Assembly: GCF_023953935.1 (NCBI RefSeq)
Contig: NZ_JAMLIW010000006.1
Location: forward strand, 18,501-82,500
DNA: 64,000 bases
Reading direction: 5' to 3'
From: Thermomonas sp.
GTDB taxonomy: Bacteria; Pseudomonadota; Gammaproteobacteria; Xanthomonadales; Xanthomonadaceae
Made by a program: the position numbers and the translations under genes. Below are positions 25,546 to 34,908 of this stretch, piece by piece; the stretch's first letter is position 1, and each line of letters starts with the position of its first letter. Below the pieces are notes generated by a model. The model was not told where the DNA came from. It ran no database searches and saw only the letters and a list, made by a program, of their open reading frames with translations.

Positions 25546-26631
25546 GTGCCGCAAACCGACACTCCTCCCCCGAACCCGCCACCCTTGGGCCAGCCGCTGC
25601 CCTGGCGCGTGCGCGCGCTGGCGGCGCTGCTGCGCGGTTTCTATTTCGGGCGCGTGCGCATCACCGGTGCGCGCAGCCAGCCGGCGCGAACGGCGGCGGC
25701 GCGGCTGATCGTCACCAGCCACCGCAACGGCGCGATCGACGGTTATCTCGTGCTGCGCGCGTTCCCCGCGGCCACCGGCCTGATCTCGGTGCAATTGCGG
25801 AAACATCCGGTGCTGCGCTGGATGTTCGGCGGGATTGTGGTCGTGCGCGACAAGGACCGCGCGCGGTTTCGCGTCCGCCGCGGCGCGTTTTCCGATCCGA
25901 TCGCCGCCGGCTGTGCCCAGCTGCGCGGCGGCGGCGATCTGATGGTGTTTCCCGAGGGCAGCAGTGAATGGGGCCATCGGCCCTTGCCCTATCAACGCGG
26001 CGCGGCGCGGATGGCGCGCCTGCTGCTGGACGAGGGCACGCCGTTCGAGCTGGTACCGCTGGGCCTGCACTACGCGCGGCCCGATGCCCTGCGTTCGCGC
26101 GCCGAAGTGCTGGTCGGCGCGCCAGTGGCGCTGCCGCCGCGCCTGCCCGACGAGCCCGAGCGCGCGTTTGAACTGCGCCTGCACGCGCTGATCACCGCGG
26201 CGCTGGACGCGGTGTCGGTCAACTGTCCGGACGCGCAAACGTTCGAGCGGGTCGAAGCTGAAGCACGGCGGCAGATGGCCAACGGCGCGTCGTACGCGCA
26301 GGCCTTGATCGCTGCCCAGAACGCGCCACCGGCCGAACTCGCCCAAACCCCGCGCACGCGCCGCTGGCCGTGGGACGCTCTGGCGGTGGCCGGGTTTTGC
26401 CTGTTGCTGGCGCCAATCCTGCTGGTCGGCTGGCTGGCGGGCCGCAAAGCCGATGCGCGCAACACCGTCACCCTGTTCCGGATGGTGGGCGGCGCGCTGA
26501 TGGCGCTGGCGTGGCTGCCCTGCCTGGCGCTGCTGGCATGGCGGTTTCCGCTGCCCTTGGCCGCGCTGGCGCTGCTGGCGGCGCTGGGCTGGTGGCGCTG
26601 GCCGCAGTTCGTGCATGGAGAACGTGCGTGA
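25546..26631 (+). CDS. PlsC-like lysophospholipid acyltransferase
   Basis: The 361-residue protein has the acyltransferase motifs SHRNGAID (an H-X5-D variant also seen in other PlsC-like proteins) near residue 60 and VFPEGSSEWG near 134, which places acyl donor and glycerolipid acceptor. A soluble catalytic half is followed by about three membrane helices (from residue 275, DALAVAGFCLLLAPILLVG). It should transfer a fatty acyl group to a lysophospholipid or similar acceptor. GTG 25546 is the start. Its GTGA overlap with the next gene indicates a coupled operon with PAP2 and the Rph-like enzyme. Confidence 0.85.
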   Translation: MPQTDTPPPNPPPLGQPLPWRVRALAALLRGFYFGRVRITGARSQPARTAAARLIVTSHRNGAIDGYLVLRAFPAATGLISVQLRKHPVLRWMFGGIVVVRDKDRARFRVRRGAFSDPIAAGCAQLRGGGDLMVFPEGSSEWGHRPLPYQRGAARMARLLLDEGTPFELVPLGLHYARPDALRSRAEVLVGAPVALPPRLPDEPERAFELRLHALITAALDAVSVNCPDAQTFERVEAEARRQMANGASYAQALIAAQNAPPAELAQTPRTRRWPWDALAVAGFCLLLAPILLVGWLAGRKADARNTVTLFRMVGGALMALAWLPCLALLAWRFPLPLAALALLAALGWWRWPQFVHGERA

Positions 26632-27491
26632 CGATGATGAAGATCGAACGCTGGATCGGCTGGGCGTTCTGCGCGCAACTGCTGCTGATCCTGGTGCTGG
26701 GCGGGATCGGTGCCGCGCGGATGGGTGATCCGACCCTGCGTACCGCCACGTTTCTTGGCGGCGGTGCGTGGTTGGCCTTGCTGTTGGCGACCGGATCGCC
26801 AACGGGCAGTGTGTGGGCCAGCTATCGCGGTCTGCTGCAGTTCGTCGCGTGCTGGCTGATCTTCCCGTTGTTCAAGGGGATTGCCACCGTCTTCATCGCC
26901 CACCGCGCCGACGCGACCTTGCTGGCACTGGATCGCACGCTCTGGGGCGGGGCGAGCCTGACCGAACATCTGCTGTCATGGCAGCGACCAGAGCTGTCGG
27001 AGCTGCTCAGTACCGGCTATTTCCTGTTCTATTTCATCGTCCTGCTGCCAGTGATCGGGTTTGCCAGACGGCGCCGCGAGGGCGAGGCGCGCGCGTTCTT
27101 TCTCGGCCTCACGACAATGTACCTGGTCGGCTTCAGCGGCTATCTGCTGGTGCCGGCCAGCGGGCCGTATGCGGCGTTCCCCGAACTGTTCTCCTACCCC
27201 GTCCAAGGCGGCGCGATGACCGCGATGCTGACCAAGGTGGTCGCGGCAGGCATCACCGGCATGGACGTGTTCCCCAGCCTGCACAGCGGGATCGGCGTGT
27301 ACGTGCTGGGCTTTTTCGCGCTGGGCGACCATCGGCGCATCGCCCTGCTGCTGACGCCGGTGGTCGCGGCCCTGGTGCTCGCCACCGTCTATCTGCGCTA
27401 CCACTACGGCATCGATGTGCTGGCCGGCGTGCTGCTGGCTGCGCTGGTGCTGGCCTTCGTCCGACGTTATCGAAAGGAAATTGACGCGTGA
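26628..27491 (+). CDS. PAP2 family membrane phosphatase/phosphotransferase
   Basis: The 287-residue protein has about seven membrane helices and the PAP2 motifs in degenerate form: SGPYAAFP, the catalytic His segment FPSLHSG near residue 218, and YLRYHYGIDVLAG with the second His near 255. This arrangement resembles the PAP2_3 (inositol-phosphorylceramide-synthase-like) group more than plain phosphatases. It probably removes or transfers a phosphate group on a lipid head. The GTG at 26628 forms a GTGA overlap with the upstream stop and has GGAG 7 bases before it; ATG 26634 is an alternative. The end overlaps the next gene in the same way. Confidence 0.85.
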   Translation: MTMMKIERWIGWAFCAQLLLILVLGGIGAARMGDPTLRTATFLGGGAWLALLLATGSPTGSVWASYRGLLQFVACWLIFPLFKGIATVFIAHRADATLLALDRTLWGGASLTEHLLSWQRPELSELLSTGYFLFYFIVLLPVIGFARRRREGEARAFFLGLTTMYLVGFSGYLLVPASGPYAAFPELFSYPVQGGAMTAMLTKVVAAGITGMDVFPSLHSGIGVYVLGFFALGDHRRIALLLTPVVAALVLATVYLRYHYGIDVLAGVLLAALVLAFVRRYRKEIDA

Positions 27492-29983
27492 TCGAACTGT
27501 TTGCATTCAACGATCCGGAAGCAACCGACCTGGCCGTCAGCGGCGGCAAGGGCGCGAACCTTGCGCAGGCCGCGGCGCATCTGCCGGTGCCGCCGGGACT
27601 GATCGTCGGCAGCGCGGTCTACCGGGCCTTCGTCGAACCCTTGCGCGGACCGATCCGCGCTGTGCTGACGGATGCTGCGCTCGATCACGCCACCCGCAGC
27701 ACAAGGATCCAGGCGCTGATTCTCGCGCAGCCATTGCCGGACGCATTGGGGGATGCATTGCACACGCACATGGCCGCGCTCGGATTGCTGGACGGTCCGG
27801 TCGCAGTGCGCTCTTCCGGCACGTTGGAAGACTTGCCCGGTGCCGCCTTCGCCGGCCAGCACGACACCCTGCTGGGCGTGCGCGGGGTCGATGCCGTGCT
27901 CGACGCGATCCGCCGTTGCTACGCCTCGCTGTGGAACGCCCACGTGCTGCCCTACCGCGAGCGGCTCGGGCTTGATCACCTGTCTGCCGCGATGGCGGTG
28001 GTGGTGCAAAAAATGGTGCGCGTCGGCGCCGATGAAGCGGCCGGGGTGGCGTTCTCGATCGACCCGGTGCGCGGCGCGCTCGATCAGGTGTTGATCAACG
28101 CCGCGTTCGGCCTCGGCGAAAGCGTGGTCGGCGGCGAGGCGCCGGTGGACGAGTACCGTATTCGCCGCGATGATTTTTCCGAAGTGGAAAGCGTGGTGGT
28201 GGACAAACCGGTGGCGCTGGTGGACAGCGCTACCGGTGGCACCCGCGAAGTGGAACTGGATGCGGAAAACGCCGCCCGCGCTGCGCTGGATCCCGCACAA
28301 CGCCAGGCGGTCGCGCAACTGGCGCTGGCGGCGGAAACCCACTTCGGCTTCCCGCAGGACATCGAATGGGCCTGGCAGGGCGGCCAGCTGTTCCTGCTGC
28401 AATCGCGCGCAGTCACCCGCATTCCTGCGCGCTGGACCCGCGACGAATCCGCCGAACGCTTTCCAAATCCCGTCACCCCGCTGACCTGGGATCTGTGCGA
28501 AGCCGGCTTCCACGCTTCGCTCAACTACAGTTTCCAGCTGATGGGCCTGCCGCCGTTCGGTGAAAAGTGGTTCGCGATGCGCGACTACTCCATCTACGGC
28601 AACCAGAACGCGGTGGACCTCTACCGCGGCCGCACCCCGGTGCGGATGCTGCGCGACGTCGATTCCATCCGCGCCGCACTGCCGGAGATCGCCGAACGCT
28701 TCGGCTGGGTGCAGGAGCTGCCGGTGCGCTGGATGCGCGATCTGGACACCTACCTGCTGGGCATCGGCGCGCTGATGCAAGAGCCGCTGGAAGGGCGATC
28801 GCTGGCGCAGCTGTGGGATTATGTCCAGCGCATCAACGCGCTGGGCGCACGCTATTTCCTGCCCAATATCGCGATCTCGCTCACCCAGGCCACGCTGTAC
28901 GCCACCTTGCTGGCGATGCTGCGGCTTGCGCTGCCGGAAGACGAGGCGCGGCACGTGTTCGACCGCCTGATGGCGATGGCCGACACCAAGACCGGACAGG
29001 TCAACGCCGAGCTGTGGACGCTGTCGCGCAGCGTGCGCCGCGACGCCGCGCTGACAGCAGCATTTGTCGAAGACGACAGCGCCGCGCTGCTGGCCCGGCT
29101 GCCTCAGCACCCGGACTTTGCCGCCGAGTTCACCGAATTCCTCGCCCGCCACGGCCACCGCGAGCTCGATTTCGACGCCTACCACCCGACCTGGCTGGAA
29201 GCCCCGACCGTGGTCCTCGACCAGCTGCGTATCCTGGTCCAGCAGGACGACGCCCAGCGCGGCAACGGTGAACACGGACCGCGCGCGGCGCAGATGGCGA
29301 TGGAGCACGCGGTGATCGAGCACGCGCCCGCCGACCTGCGCTATCTGGTGCGCGAGGTCATCCGCCTGGCGCGCGTCTACACCGCGCTGGACGATCTGGA
29401 GCACTACCAGACCACCCGCCTGCACCTGCCATTCCGGCGTGGGCTCAAGGCCATCGGCGCGCAGCTGGTGCAGCGCGGCGTGCTGGCCGATCCGATGGAT
29501 GTCTATTTCGTGCCGCTGGACGTACTCGACCGGGCGCTGACGACCGGCGATCTGGCACCGATCACGCCGGCCGCCGCGCAGCACAAATCCGGCTACCAGG
29601 CGGCCTGCGCGCGCACCCCGGACTGGGTGTATGGCGAAGCCGAAGCCGCGCCGGCCGACGGTGTGCGCGTACTCAAGGGCCTGGGCGGCAGCCCCGGCCG
29701 CGTCGAGGGCGAGGTGTTCTTGGTGCGCAGCCCGGAGGATTTCCCGCACTTCCCCAAGGACGCCATCCTCGTCGCACGCACCACCAACCCGGCGTGGACG
29801 CCGCTGTTCTACCAGGCGCGCGGCGTCATCACCGAAAGCGGCGGGCCGCTGTCGCACGGCGCCGTCACCGCGCGCGAGCTGGGCCTGCCGGCGGTGATGG
29901 GCGTGCGCCAGGTGCTGCAACTGCTGGAAAACGGCCAGCGCGTGCGCGTGGACGGGCGCGCGGGCACCGTCGAACTGCTGTAG
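27488..29983 (+). CDS. Rph-like ATP-dependent phosphotransferase (PEP/pyruvate-binding domain protein)
   Basis: This 831-residue enzyme has an N-terminal ATP-grasp (PPDK_N) domain with AVRSSGTLEDLPGAAFAGQHD near residues 100-120 and WAWQGGQLFLLQSRAVTRIP near 297-316, a large unique middle domain (about 320-690), and a C-terminal swivelling domain with catalytic His790 in GGPLSHGAVTARELG. The His domain is at the C-terminus and no TIM barrel follows. That is the architecture of rifampin phosphotransferase rather than PEP synthase, implying that ATP phosphorylates a bound substrate through a phospho-His. The substrate is unknown; the coupled lipid genes suggest a lipid head group or sugar. Start GTG 27488, GTGA overlap. 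Confidence 0.85.
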   Translation: MIELFAFNDPEATDLAVSGGKGANLAQAAAHLPVPPGLIVGSAVYRAFVEPLRGPIRAVLTDAALDHATRSTRIQALILAQPLPDALGDALHTHMAALGLLDGPVAVRSSGTLEDLPGAAFAGQHDTLLGVRGVDAVLDAIRRCYASLWNAHVLPYRERLGLDHLSAAMAVVVQKMVRVGADEAAGVAFSIDPVRGALDQVLINAAFGLGESVVGGEAPVDEYRIRRDDFSEVESVVVDKPVALVDSATGGTREVELDAENAARAALDPAQRQAVAQLALAAETHFGFPQDIEWAWQGGQLFLLQSRAVTRIPARWTRDESAERFPNPVTPLTWDLCEAGFHASLNYSFQLMGLPPFGEKWFAMRDYSIYGNQNAVDLYRGRTPVRMLRDVDSIRAALPEIAERFGWVQELPVRWMRDLDTYLLGIGALMQEPLEGRSLAQLWDYVQRINALGARYFLPNIAISLTQATLYATLLAMLRLALPEDEARHVFDRLMAMADTKTGQVNAELWTLSRSVRRDAALTAAFVEDDSAALLARLPQHPDFAAEFTEFLARHGHRELDFDAYHPTWLEAPTVVLDQLRILVQQDDAQRGNGEHGPRAAQMAMEHAVIEHAPADLRYLVREVIRLARVYTALDDLEHYQTTRLHLPFRRGLKAIGAQLVQRGVLADPMDVYFVPLDVLDRALTTGDLAPITPAAAQHKSGYQAACARTPDWVYGEAEAAPADGVRVLKGLGGSPGRVEGEVFLVRSPEDFPHFPKDAILVARTTNPAWTPLFYQARGVITESGGPLSHGAVTARELGLPAVMGVRQVLQLLENGQRVRVDGRAGTVELL

Positions 29984-30008
29984 CGCCGGTCCGCAGGCCG
30001 GCGCCCGG

Positions 30009-30014
30009 TACACT
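30009..30014 (+). promoter_or_regulatory. TACACT -10 box directly before uvrD
   Basis: TACACT ends only 6 bases before the uvrD ATG, so if used as a -10 box transcription would start at or next to the start codon, giving a leaderless mRNA. No Shine-Dalgarno sequence precedes the ATG. Confidence 0.35.
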
Positions 30015-30020
30015 GGACGC

Positions 30021-32216
30021 ATGGATGTCACCCACCTCCTCGACGGGCTGAACCCGGCCCAGCGCGAGGCCGTTTGCGCCGCGCCCGGCCACATTCTGGT
30101 GCTGGCCGGCGCCGGCAGCGGCAAGACCCGCGTCCTCACCCACCGCATCGCCTGGCTGCATGAAGTCGATGGGGTGCCGATGCACGCCATTTTCGCCGTC
30201 ACCTTCACCAACAAGGCCGCCGGCGAGATGCGCGCACGCATCGCCGCCCAGCTGGGCGAAGCGCCGCGCGGCGCGTGGATCGGCACCTTCCACGGCCTCG
30301 CCCACCGCCTGCTGCGGCTGCACTGGCAGGAGGCGAAGCTGCCGGAAGGCTTCCAGATCCTCGATTCCGACGACCAGCTGCGGCTGGTCAAGCGCGTGGC
30401 CAAACAGCTCGATCTCGATGACGGCCTGTATCCGCCGCGCCAGATCGCCTGGTGGATCAATGCGCAAAAAGACGAAGGCCGGCGTCCGCAGCACATCCAA
30501 CCCGAAGGCGATGTCTGGAACGAGGTGCTGCTGCGCGCCTATGCCGCCTACCAGGAACGCTGCGAGCGCGCCGGTCTGGTCGATTTCGCGGAACTGCTGC
30601 TGCGCGCGCACGAACTGCTGCGTGACAACCCCGCGCTGCTGGCGCATTACCGCCACCGTTTCACCCACCTGCTGGTCGATGAATTCCAGGACACCAACGC
30701 CATCCAGTACGGCTTCGTGCGGCTGCTGGCCGGCGAGAGTGGGCAGGTCTTCGTGGTCGGCGACGACGATCAGGCCATCTACGGCTGGCGCGGTGCCAAG
30801 GTCGAGAACGTGCAGCGTTTCCTGCGCGACTTCGGCGGCCAGACCGGCGCCGGCGTGCGCACGATCCGGCTGGAACAGAACTACCGTTCGACCAGCACGA
30901 TTCTGGATGCCGCCAACGCGGTGATCGCGCACAACGAAGACCGCTTGGGCAAGAAATTGTGGACCGACGCTGGCGCGGGTGAACCGATCGACCTGTTCCA
31001 CGCCTACAGCGAGGTCGATGAAGCCGAATACGTCATTGATCGCATCGCCCAGTGGGTACGCGAAGGCGGCCGCTTTGGTGACGCCGCAATCCTGTACCGC
31101 AGCAATGCGCAGTCGCGCGCGTTCGAAGAAGTGCTGGTGGCGCGACAAATCCCCTATCGCGTCTACGGCGGCGTGCGCTTCTTCGAGCGCGCCGAGGTCA
31201 AGGACGCGCTGGCCTACCTGCGCCTGATCGCCAATCGCGATGATGACGCCGCCTTCGAGCGCGCAGTCAACACGCCCACGCGCGGGATTGGTGAGCGCAC
31301 TCTCGACGAAGTGCGACGCGGCGCGCGCGGCCACGCCGAATCGCTGTGGCGCTCGGCGCGACGGCTGGTCGAAGGCGGCGCGCTCAGCGCACGCGCGCGC
31401 AATGCGCTGGCCGGCTTCACCGTCCTGATCGAGACGCTGGGCGAAGAATCCGCCGCCATGCCGCTGGCCGAAAAGATCGACCACGCGCTGGCCCGCTCGG
31501 GCCTGCGCGAACACTACGACAAGGAATCGCGCGGCCAGGTCGATTCACGCGTCGACAACCTCGACGAACTGGTCTCGGTGGCCAGCCGCTTCGTGCGCGG
31601 CGATGAGGAAGATGCGGCGGCGATGCCGGAGTTGATCGCCTTCCTCGCCTATGCTGCGCTGGAAGCCGGTGAAGGCCAGGCCCAGGCCGGCGAAGACGGC
31701 GTCCAGCTGATGACCCTGCACAGCGCCAAGGGCCTGGAGTTTCCGCTGGTGTTCCTGGTCGGGCTGGAAGAGGGCCTGTTCCCGAATTCACGCAGCGCCG
31801 AAGAGCCGGGGCGGATGGCCGAAGAACGCCGGCTGGCCTACGTCGGCATCACCCGCGCCCGCCAGCAACTGGTGCTTGCGCACGCCGAATGCCGGCGCAT
31901 CCACGGCAGCGACCTGTACGGCATCCCATCGCGCTTCCTGCGCGAAATCCCGAAAAGCCTGCTGCGCGACGTGCGCCCGCGGGCAGCGGCTTCGGCAGCG
32001 TTCACGCCCAGCCCCGGCTTCCAGCGCAACCCCGGCCACGCCGCGCTGGATGCACCCGCGCTGCGGATCGGTCAGGACGTTTTGCACCCCAGCTACGGCC
32101 GCGGCACCGTCACCGATTTCGTCGGCGATGGCCGCTACATCAATATCCAGGTCAACTTCGAGGCCGTCGGCAGCAAATGGCTGAAGCTGGCTTCGGCGAA
32201 TTTGTCGCCGGCGTGA
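30021..32216 (+). CDS. uvrD: DNA helicase II UvrD
   Basis: UvrD is a superfamily 1 3'-5' helicase that unwinds DNA in mismatch and nucleotide excision repair. The 731-residue protein shows motif I AGAGSGKTR (about 28-36), motif Ia FAVTFTNKAAGEMR, motif II LLVDEFQDTN, motif III VVGDDDQAIYGWRGA, motif V LMTLHSAKGLEFPLVFLVG and motif VI RRLAYVGITRAR. The C-terminal end has the Tudor-like region found in UvrD/PcrA (HPSYGRGTVTDFVGDG). Its length is typical (720). It is monocistronic by spacing, 37 bases after the Rph-like gene. Confidence 0.97.
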   Translation: MDVTHLLDGLNPAQREAVCAAPGHILVLAGAGSGKTRVLTHRIAWLHEVDGVPMHAIFAVTFTNKAAGEMRARIAAQLGEAPRGAWIGTFHGLAHRLLRLHWQEAKLPEGFQILDSDDQLRLVKRVAKQLDLDDGLYPPRQIAWWINAQKDEGRRPQHIQPEGDVWNEVLLRAYAAYQERCERAGLVDFAELLLRAHELLRDNPALLAHYRHRFTHLLVDEFQDTNAIQYGFVRLLAGESGQVFVVGDDDQAIYGWRGAKVENVQRFLRDFGGQTGAGVRTIRLEQNYRSTSTILDAANAVIAHNEDRLGKKLWTDAGAGEPIDLFHAYSEVDEAEYVIDRIAQWVREGGRFGDAAILYRSNAQSRAFEEVLVARQIPYRVYGGVRFFERAEVKDALAYLRLIANRDDDAAFERAVNTPTRGIGERTLDEVRRGARGHAESLWRSARRLVEGGALSARARNALAGFTVLIETLGEESAAMPLAEKIDHALARSGLREHYDKESRGQVDSRVDNLDELVSVASRFVRGDEEDAAAMPELIAFLAYAALEAGEGQAQAGEDGVQLMTLHSAKGLEFPLVFLVGLEEGLFPNSRSAEEPGRMAEERRLAYVGITRARQQLVLAHAECRRIHGSDLYGIPSRFLREIPKSLLRDVRPRAAASAAFTPSPGFQRNPGHAALDAPALRIGQDVLHPSYGRGTVTDFVGDGRYINIQVNFEAVGSKWLKLASANLSPA

Positions 32217-32255
32217 GGCCTGCGTCCACGATGCGCAGCCAAGCCGTCAGCCCCA

Positions 32256-32261
32256 TACAAT
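32256..32261 (+). promoter_or_regulatory. TACAAT -10 box before trpC
   Basis: TACAAT lies 22 bases before the trpC start, with a recognisable AGAGCGG Shine-Dalgarno region between them. No clear -35 element is seen. Confidence 0.45.
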
Positions 32262-32283
32262 GACGGGTTGACGAGAGCGGTAG

Positions 32284-33078
32284 ATGACGATGCACGACGT
32301 GCTCCAGCGCATTCTTGCGCGCAAACGCGAGGAGGTGGCCGAACGTCAGGGCCGCGTGCCTCTGGCCGAGCTGCGCGCGCGTGCCGCCGACGCGGCGCCG
32401 ACGCGCGGGTTTGCCGATGCGATCGCCGAGAAGATCGCGTCCGGCCAGGCGGCCGTGATCGCCGAAATCAAGAAGGCCAGCCCCAGCCAGGGCGTGATCC
32501 GCGCCGACTTCGACCCCACCGCAATTGCGCGCAGCTATGCCGAACATGGCGCGGCCTGCCTGTCGGTGCTGACCGACGTCGAATTTTTCCAGGGCAGCGA
32601 CGCCTTCCTGCAGCAGGCGCGTGCGGCCTGCGCGCTGCCGGTGCTGCGCAAGGATTTCATTGTCGATGCCTGGCAGCTCCACGAGGCGCGCGCGCTGGGG
32701 GCCGATTGCGTGCTGCTGATCGCCGCCGCGCTGGATGACGTGCAATTGGCCGAATACGCCTTCCTCGCCGCCGAGCTGGGCATGGACGCGCTGATCGAAG
32801 TCCATGATCTCGACGAACTCGAACGCGCGCTGCCGGTGCCAGCGCGTCTGCTCGGCATCAACAACCGCAACCTGCGCAGCTTCGAGGTGTCGCTCGAAAC
32901 CACGCTTGCGCTCAAGGACGCGGTGCCGGCCGATCGCGTGCTGGTGACCGAAAGCGGTATCCGCAATCATGACGATGTTGCGCGGATGCGTGCCGCCGGC
33001 GTGCACGCATTCCTCGTTGGTGAAACCTTCATGCGCCAGCCTGATCCGGGCGGAGCCTTGCAGGACTTGTTCGCGTGA
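32284..33078 (+). CDS. trpC: Indole-3-glycerol phosphate synthase
   Basis: TrpC closes the indole ring from carboxyphenylaminodeoxyribulose phosphate in tryptophan synthesis. The 264-residue TIM barrel has [18 protein letters not shown] (catalytic Lys near residue 61), [34 protein letters not shown] and the phosphate site [11 protein letters not shown]. It is a single-function enzyme, without the TrpF fusion of E. coli. No other trp genes are nearby; the downstream gene overlaps by 4 bases (GTGA). Confidence 0.97.
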   Translation: MTMHDVLQRILARKREEVAERQGRVPLAELRARAADAAPTRGFADAIAEKIASGQAAVIAEIKKASPSQGVIRADFDPTAIARSYAEHGAACLSVLTDVEFFQGSDAFLQQARAACALPVLRKDFIVDAWQLHEARALGADCVLLIAAALDDVQLAEYAFLAAELGMDALIEVHDLDELERALPVPARLLGINNRNLRSFEVSLETTLALKDAVPADRVLVTESGIRNHDDVARMRAAGVHAFLVGETFMRQPDPGGALQDLFA

Positions 33079-33806
33079 GCGAGCACTTCCCCGCGCCGGC
33101 CGCCGCTGCGCCGCTGGTGGTGTTCGATTTCGACCACACCCTGTGCGACGGCGACGCCGGCACTGGTTTCTACCGCTGGTTGATCGGGCGGGCCTGGTGG
33201 CGTGGGTTGCTGGCGCTGCTGGTGGCGCCGGTGGCGGGCCCGATGCTGGCCTTCCTGCCCACCCGCAAGCGCGGGATTTCCGCGTTTGTCTGGGCAGGCA
33301 GCGTGGGTGAACGGCTGTCGCTGGACGCGTTGATCGACCGCTACGTTGCGCTGCATGAAACCAAACTGCGCGCCAGCGCCTTGCCGATCGCGCTGGCGGT
33401 GTTCGCCGAGCACCGGCACAAGGGCGATCGCGTGGTGGTGGCCACCGGCGCGCCGCCGCGGCTGGCGCGGGCAATCTTGGAACGGGTGGCCGGTGACGCC
33501 GATTTGCCGGTGCTCGGCACCGAATTGGGTCCCGGTTGCGGCGGTCTTGTCGTCGCCCGCCATTGTCACCACGCGATGAAGCTGGCGATGCTGCGCGATG
33601 CCGGCTTCACCCAGCCGGTTGCGGTGGCCTACAGCGATTCCAGCGCCGACCTGCCGCTGCTGCAGACCGCACAACATCCAGTGGTGGTCAATCCGAAGCC
33701 GGCGCGCGTGGCCCTGTTCCGCCGCGTGCTGCCGCCCGGTACGCCGATCCTGCACTGGGGCTGCCCGGGGCGGGCGGGCGCGCGGGGGCAGGGCGAAGCG
33801 GAGTGA
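33075..33806 (+). CDS. HAD-IB family phosphatase (SerB-like)
   Basis: This 243-residue hydrolase has motif [15 protein letters not shown] near residues 15-28 (nucleophile Asp17), the motif II threonine in [13 protein letters not shown], and motif [18 protein letters not shown], all of HAD subclass IB. Between motifs I and II is a helical cap with a hydrophobic stretch ([18 protein letters not shown]) as in HAD-IB membrane-associated phosphatases acting on phosphoserine-like or lipid phosphates. Substrate unknown. GTG start overlapping trpC; there is no direct link to tryptophan synthesis. It converges on the LysR gene with 24 bases between. Confidence 0.85.
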   Translation: MSEHFPAPAAAAPLVVFDFDHTLCDGDAGTGFYRWLIGRAWWRGLLALLVAPVAGPMLAFLPTRKRGISAFVWAGSVGERLSLDALIDRYVALHETKLRASALPIALAVFAEHRHKGDRVVVATGAPPRLARAILERVAGDADLPVLGTELGPGCGGLVVARHCHHAMKLAMLRDAGFTQPVAVAYSDSSADLPLLQTAQHPVVVNPKPARVALFRRVLPPGTPILHWGCPGRAGARGQGEAE

Positions 33807-33830
33807 CGGTCGACCTGCGCGCGGACGGGA

Positions 33831-34799
33831 TCAGCGCTCCGAATGCCCGGTCTCGTCGTACTGGCGCGGCGCCAGCGCCTGCGGGTTGATCAGATCGACG
33901 AAGGCGCGGGCCTGCTTGCTCAGGTATTTGCCCTTGCGCATGACGATGCCGTAGCTGCGCGCCGGGAACCAGTTGGACAGCGAGCGCGTGGCCAGCCGCT
34001 GGTGGTCGGCTTCGGTCAGGCAGATCGCCGTCACAATGCTGATGCCCAATCCCATCGCCACGTATTGCTTGATCACCTCCCAGCCGCCGACTTCCAGCGC
34101 GACGGTATAAGGGACGCGGTTCTGCTGGAACACCAGGTCCACCAGCCGGTAGGTGGTCAGGCGCTTGGGCGGCAGGATCAAACCGTAGGGCGACAGGTCG
34201 TCGAGGCGCAGGTCGCGCTTGCGCGCCAGCGGGTGATCCAGTGGCGTAATCAGCATGGGTTCGAAGCGATACACCGGGGTGTAGCTCAGGTCGGCCGGGA
34301 CGTCGAGCATCGAGCCCACGGCCAGGTCCACGCCATCGCCGCGCAGCAAGTCCAGGCCGCTGGCACCCGTCACGTTGTGCAGGGCCAGACGCACGTCGGG
34401 GTGGGCCTTGCGGAAGGCTTCCACGAACTGCGGCAGCAGGTACAGGATGGTGGAACTGCCGGCGGCGACGTGCAGTTCGCCGGCGTCCAGCCCGCGCACG
34501 CGCTCACGGAAGTTGGCGGCCAGATTGTCCAGCCCTTCCACCAGCGGACGCGCCATGTCGTAGAGCAGCTCACCTTCCCGTGACAGGGTCAGCCGGCGTC
34601 CGCTGCGCTCCAGCAGGCGCACGCCCAATTCGCGTTCCAACGCCTGCAATTGCAGCGAAACGGCGGGTTGGCTGAGGAAAAGCGCCTCGGCGGCACGGGA
34701 AATCGAACCGAGCCGGGCGATCTGGCAAAACGCCCGCAGTGGCTTCAGGCGCGAACCTTTGTAGGCGAATCGCAGCGCAGAAGTGGGGCTGTTGGCCAT
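33831..34799 (-). CDS. LysR family transcriptional regulator (CysB-like), divergent to aceB
   Basis: The 322-residue regulator has an N-terminal winged helix-turn-helix (SRAAEALFLSQPAVSLQLQALERELGVRL is the core, near residues 34-62; shown only by its ends SRAAEALF and ELGVRL) and a C-terminal substrate-binding domain with VAAGSSTILYLLPQFVEAF. It lies head-to-head with the malate synthase gene, so it probably senses a metabolite such as glyoxylate, acetate-derived compounds or sulfur signals and controls the aceBA operon. This is inferred from position only. ATG 34799 with a promoter at 34830-34858. Confidence 0.9.
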   Translation of the reverse strand: MANSPTSALRFAYKGSRLKPLRAFCQIARLGSISRAAEALFLSQPAVSLQLQALERELGVRLLERSGRRLTLSREGELLYDMARPLVEGLDNLAANFRERVRGLDAGELHVAAGSSTILYLLPQFVEAFRKAHPDVRLALHNVTGASGLDLLRGDGVDLAVGSMLDVPADLSYTPVYRFEPMLITPLDHPLARKRDLRLDDLSPYGLILPPKRLTTYRLVDLVFQQNRVPYTVALEVGGWEVIKQYVAMGLGISIVTAICLTEADHQRLATRSLSNWFPARSYGIVMRKGKYLSKQARAFVDLINPQALAPRQYDETGHSER

Positions 34800-34829
34800 T
34801 GATATTGCTTGGATATTTAAGAAATTTAT

Positions 34830-34858
34830 GATTTACATTGACAAATCTGGTTTGTCAA
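34830..34858. promoter_or_regulatory. Divergent promoter/operator between lysR and aceB
   Basis: TTGACAAA (34838-34845) and TTTGTCAA (34851-34858) form a perfect 8-bp inverted repeat, so each strand presents a perfect -35 TTGACA. On the reverse strand a -10-like TAAATC (34830-34835) sits 17 bases downstream, giving a good promoter for lysR. The forward strand lacks a good -10, consistent with an activator-dependent aceB promoter. The repeat fits a LysR-type binding site. Confidence 0.6.
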
Positions 34859-34908
34859 ATACCAAACGGTTGCGGATGGTGAAACCCCCTCACCTGACGG
34901 AGCCACCG

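Noticed and set aside
27488-29983. PEP synthase (PpsA) as the name of the 831-residue enzyme
   Set aside because: The catalytic His is near the C-terminus and there is no PEP-binding barrel after it; the layout matches rifampin-phosphotransferase-like enzymes.
27467-30496. A 1009-codon open frame on the reverse strand opposite the Rph-like gene
   Set aside because: It has no recognisable domain, is Gln/His/Arg-rich, and mirrors a gene with clear catalytic motifs; such frames are expected in high-GC DNA.
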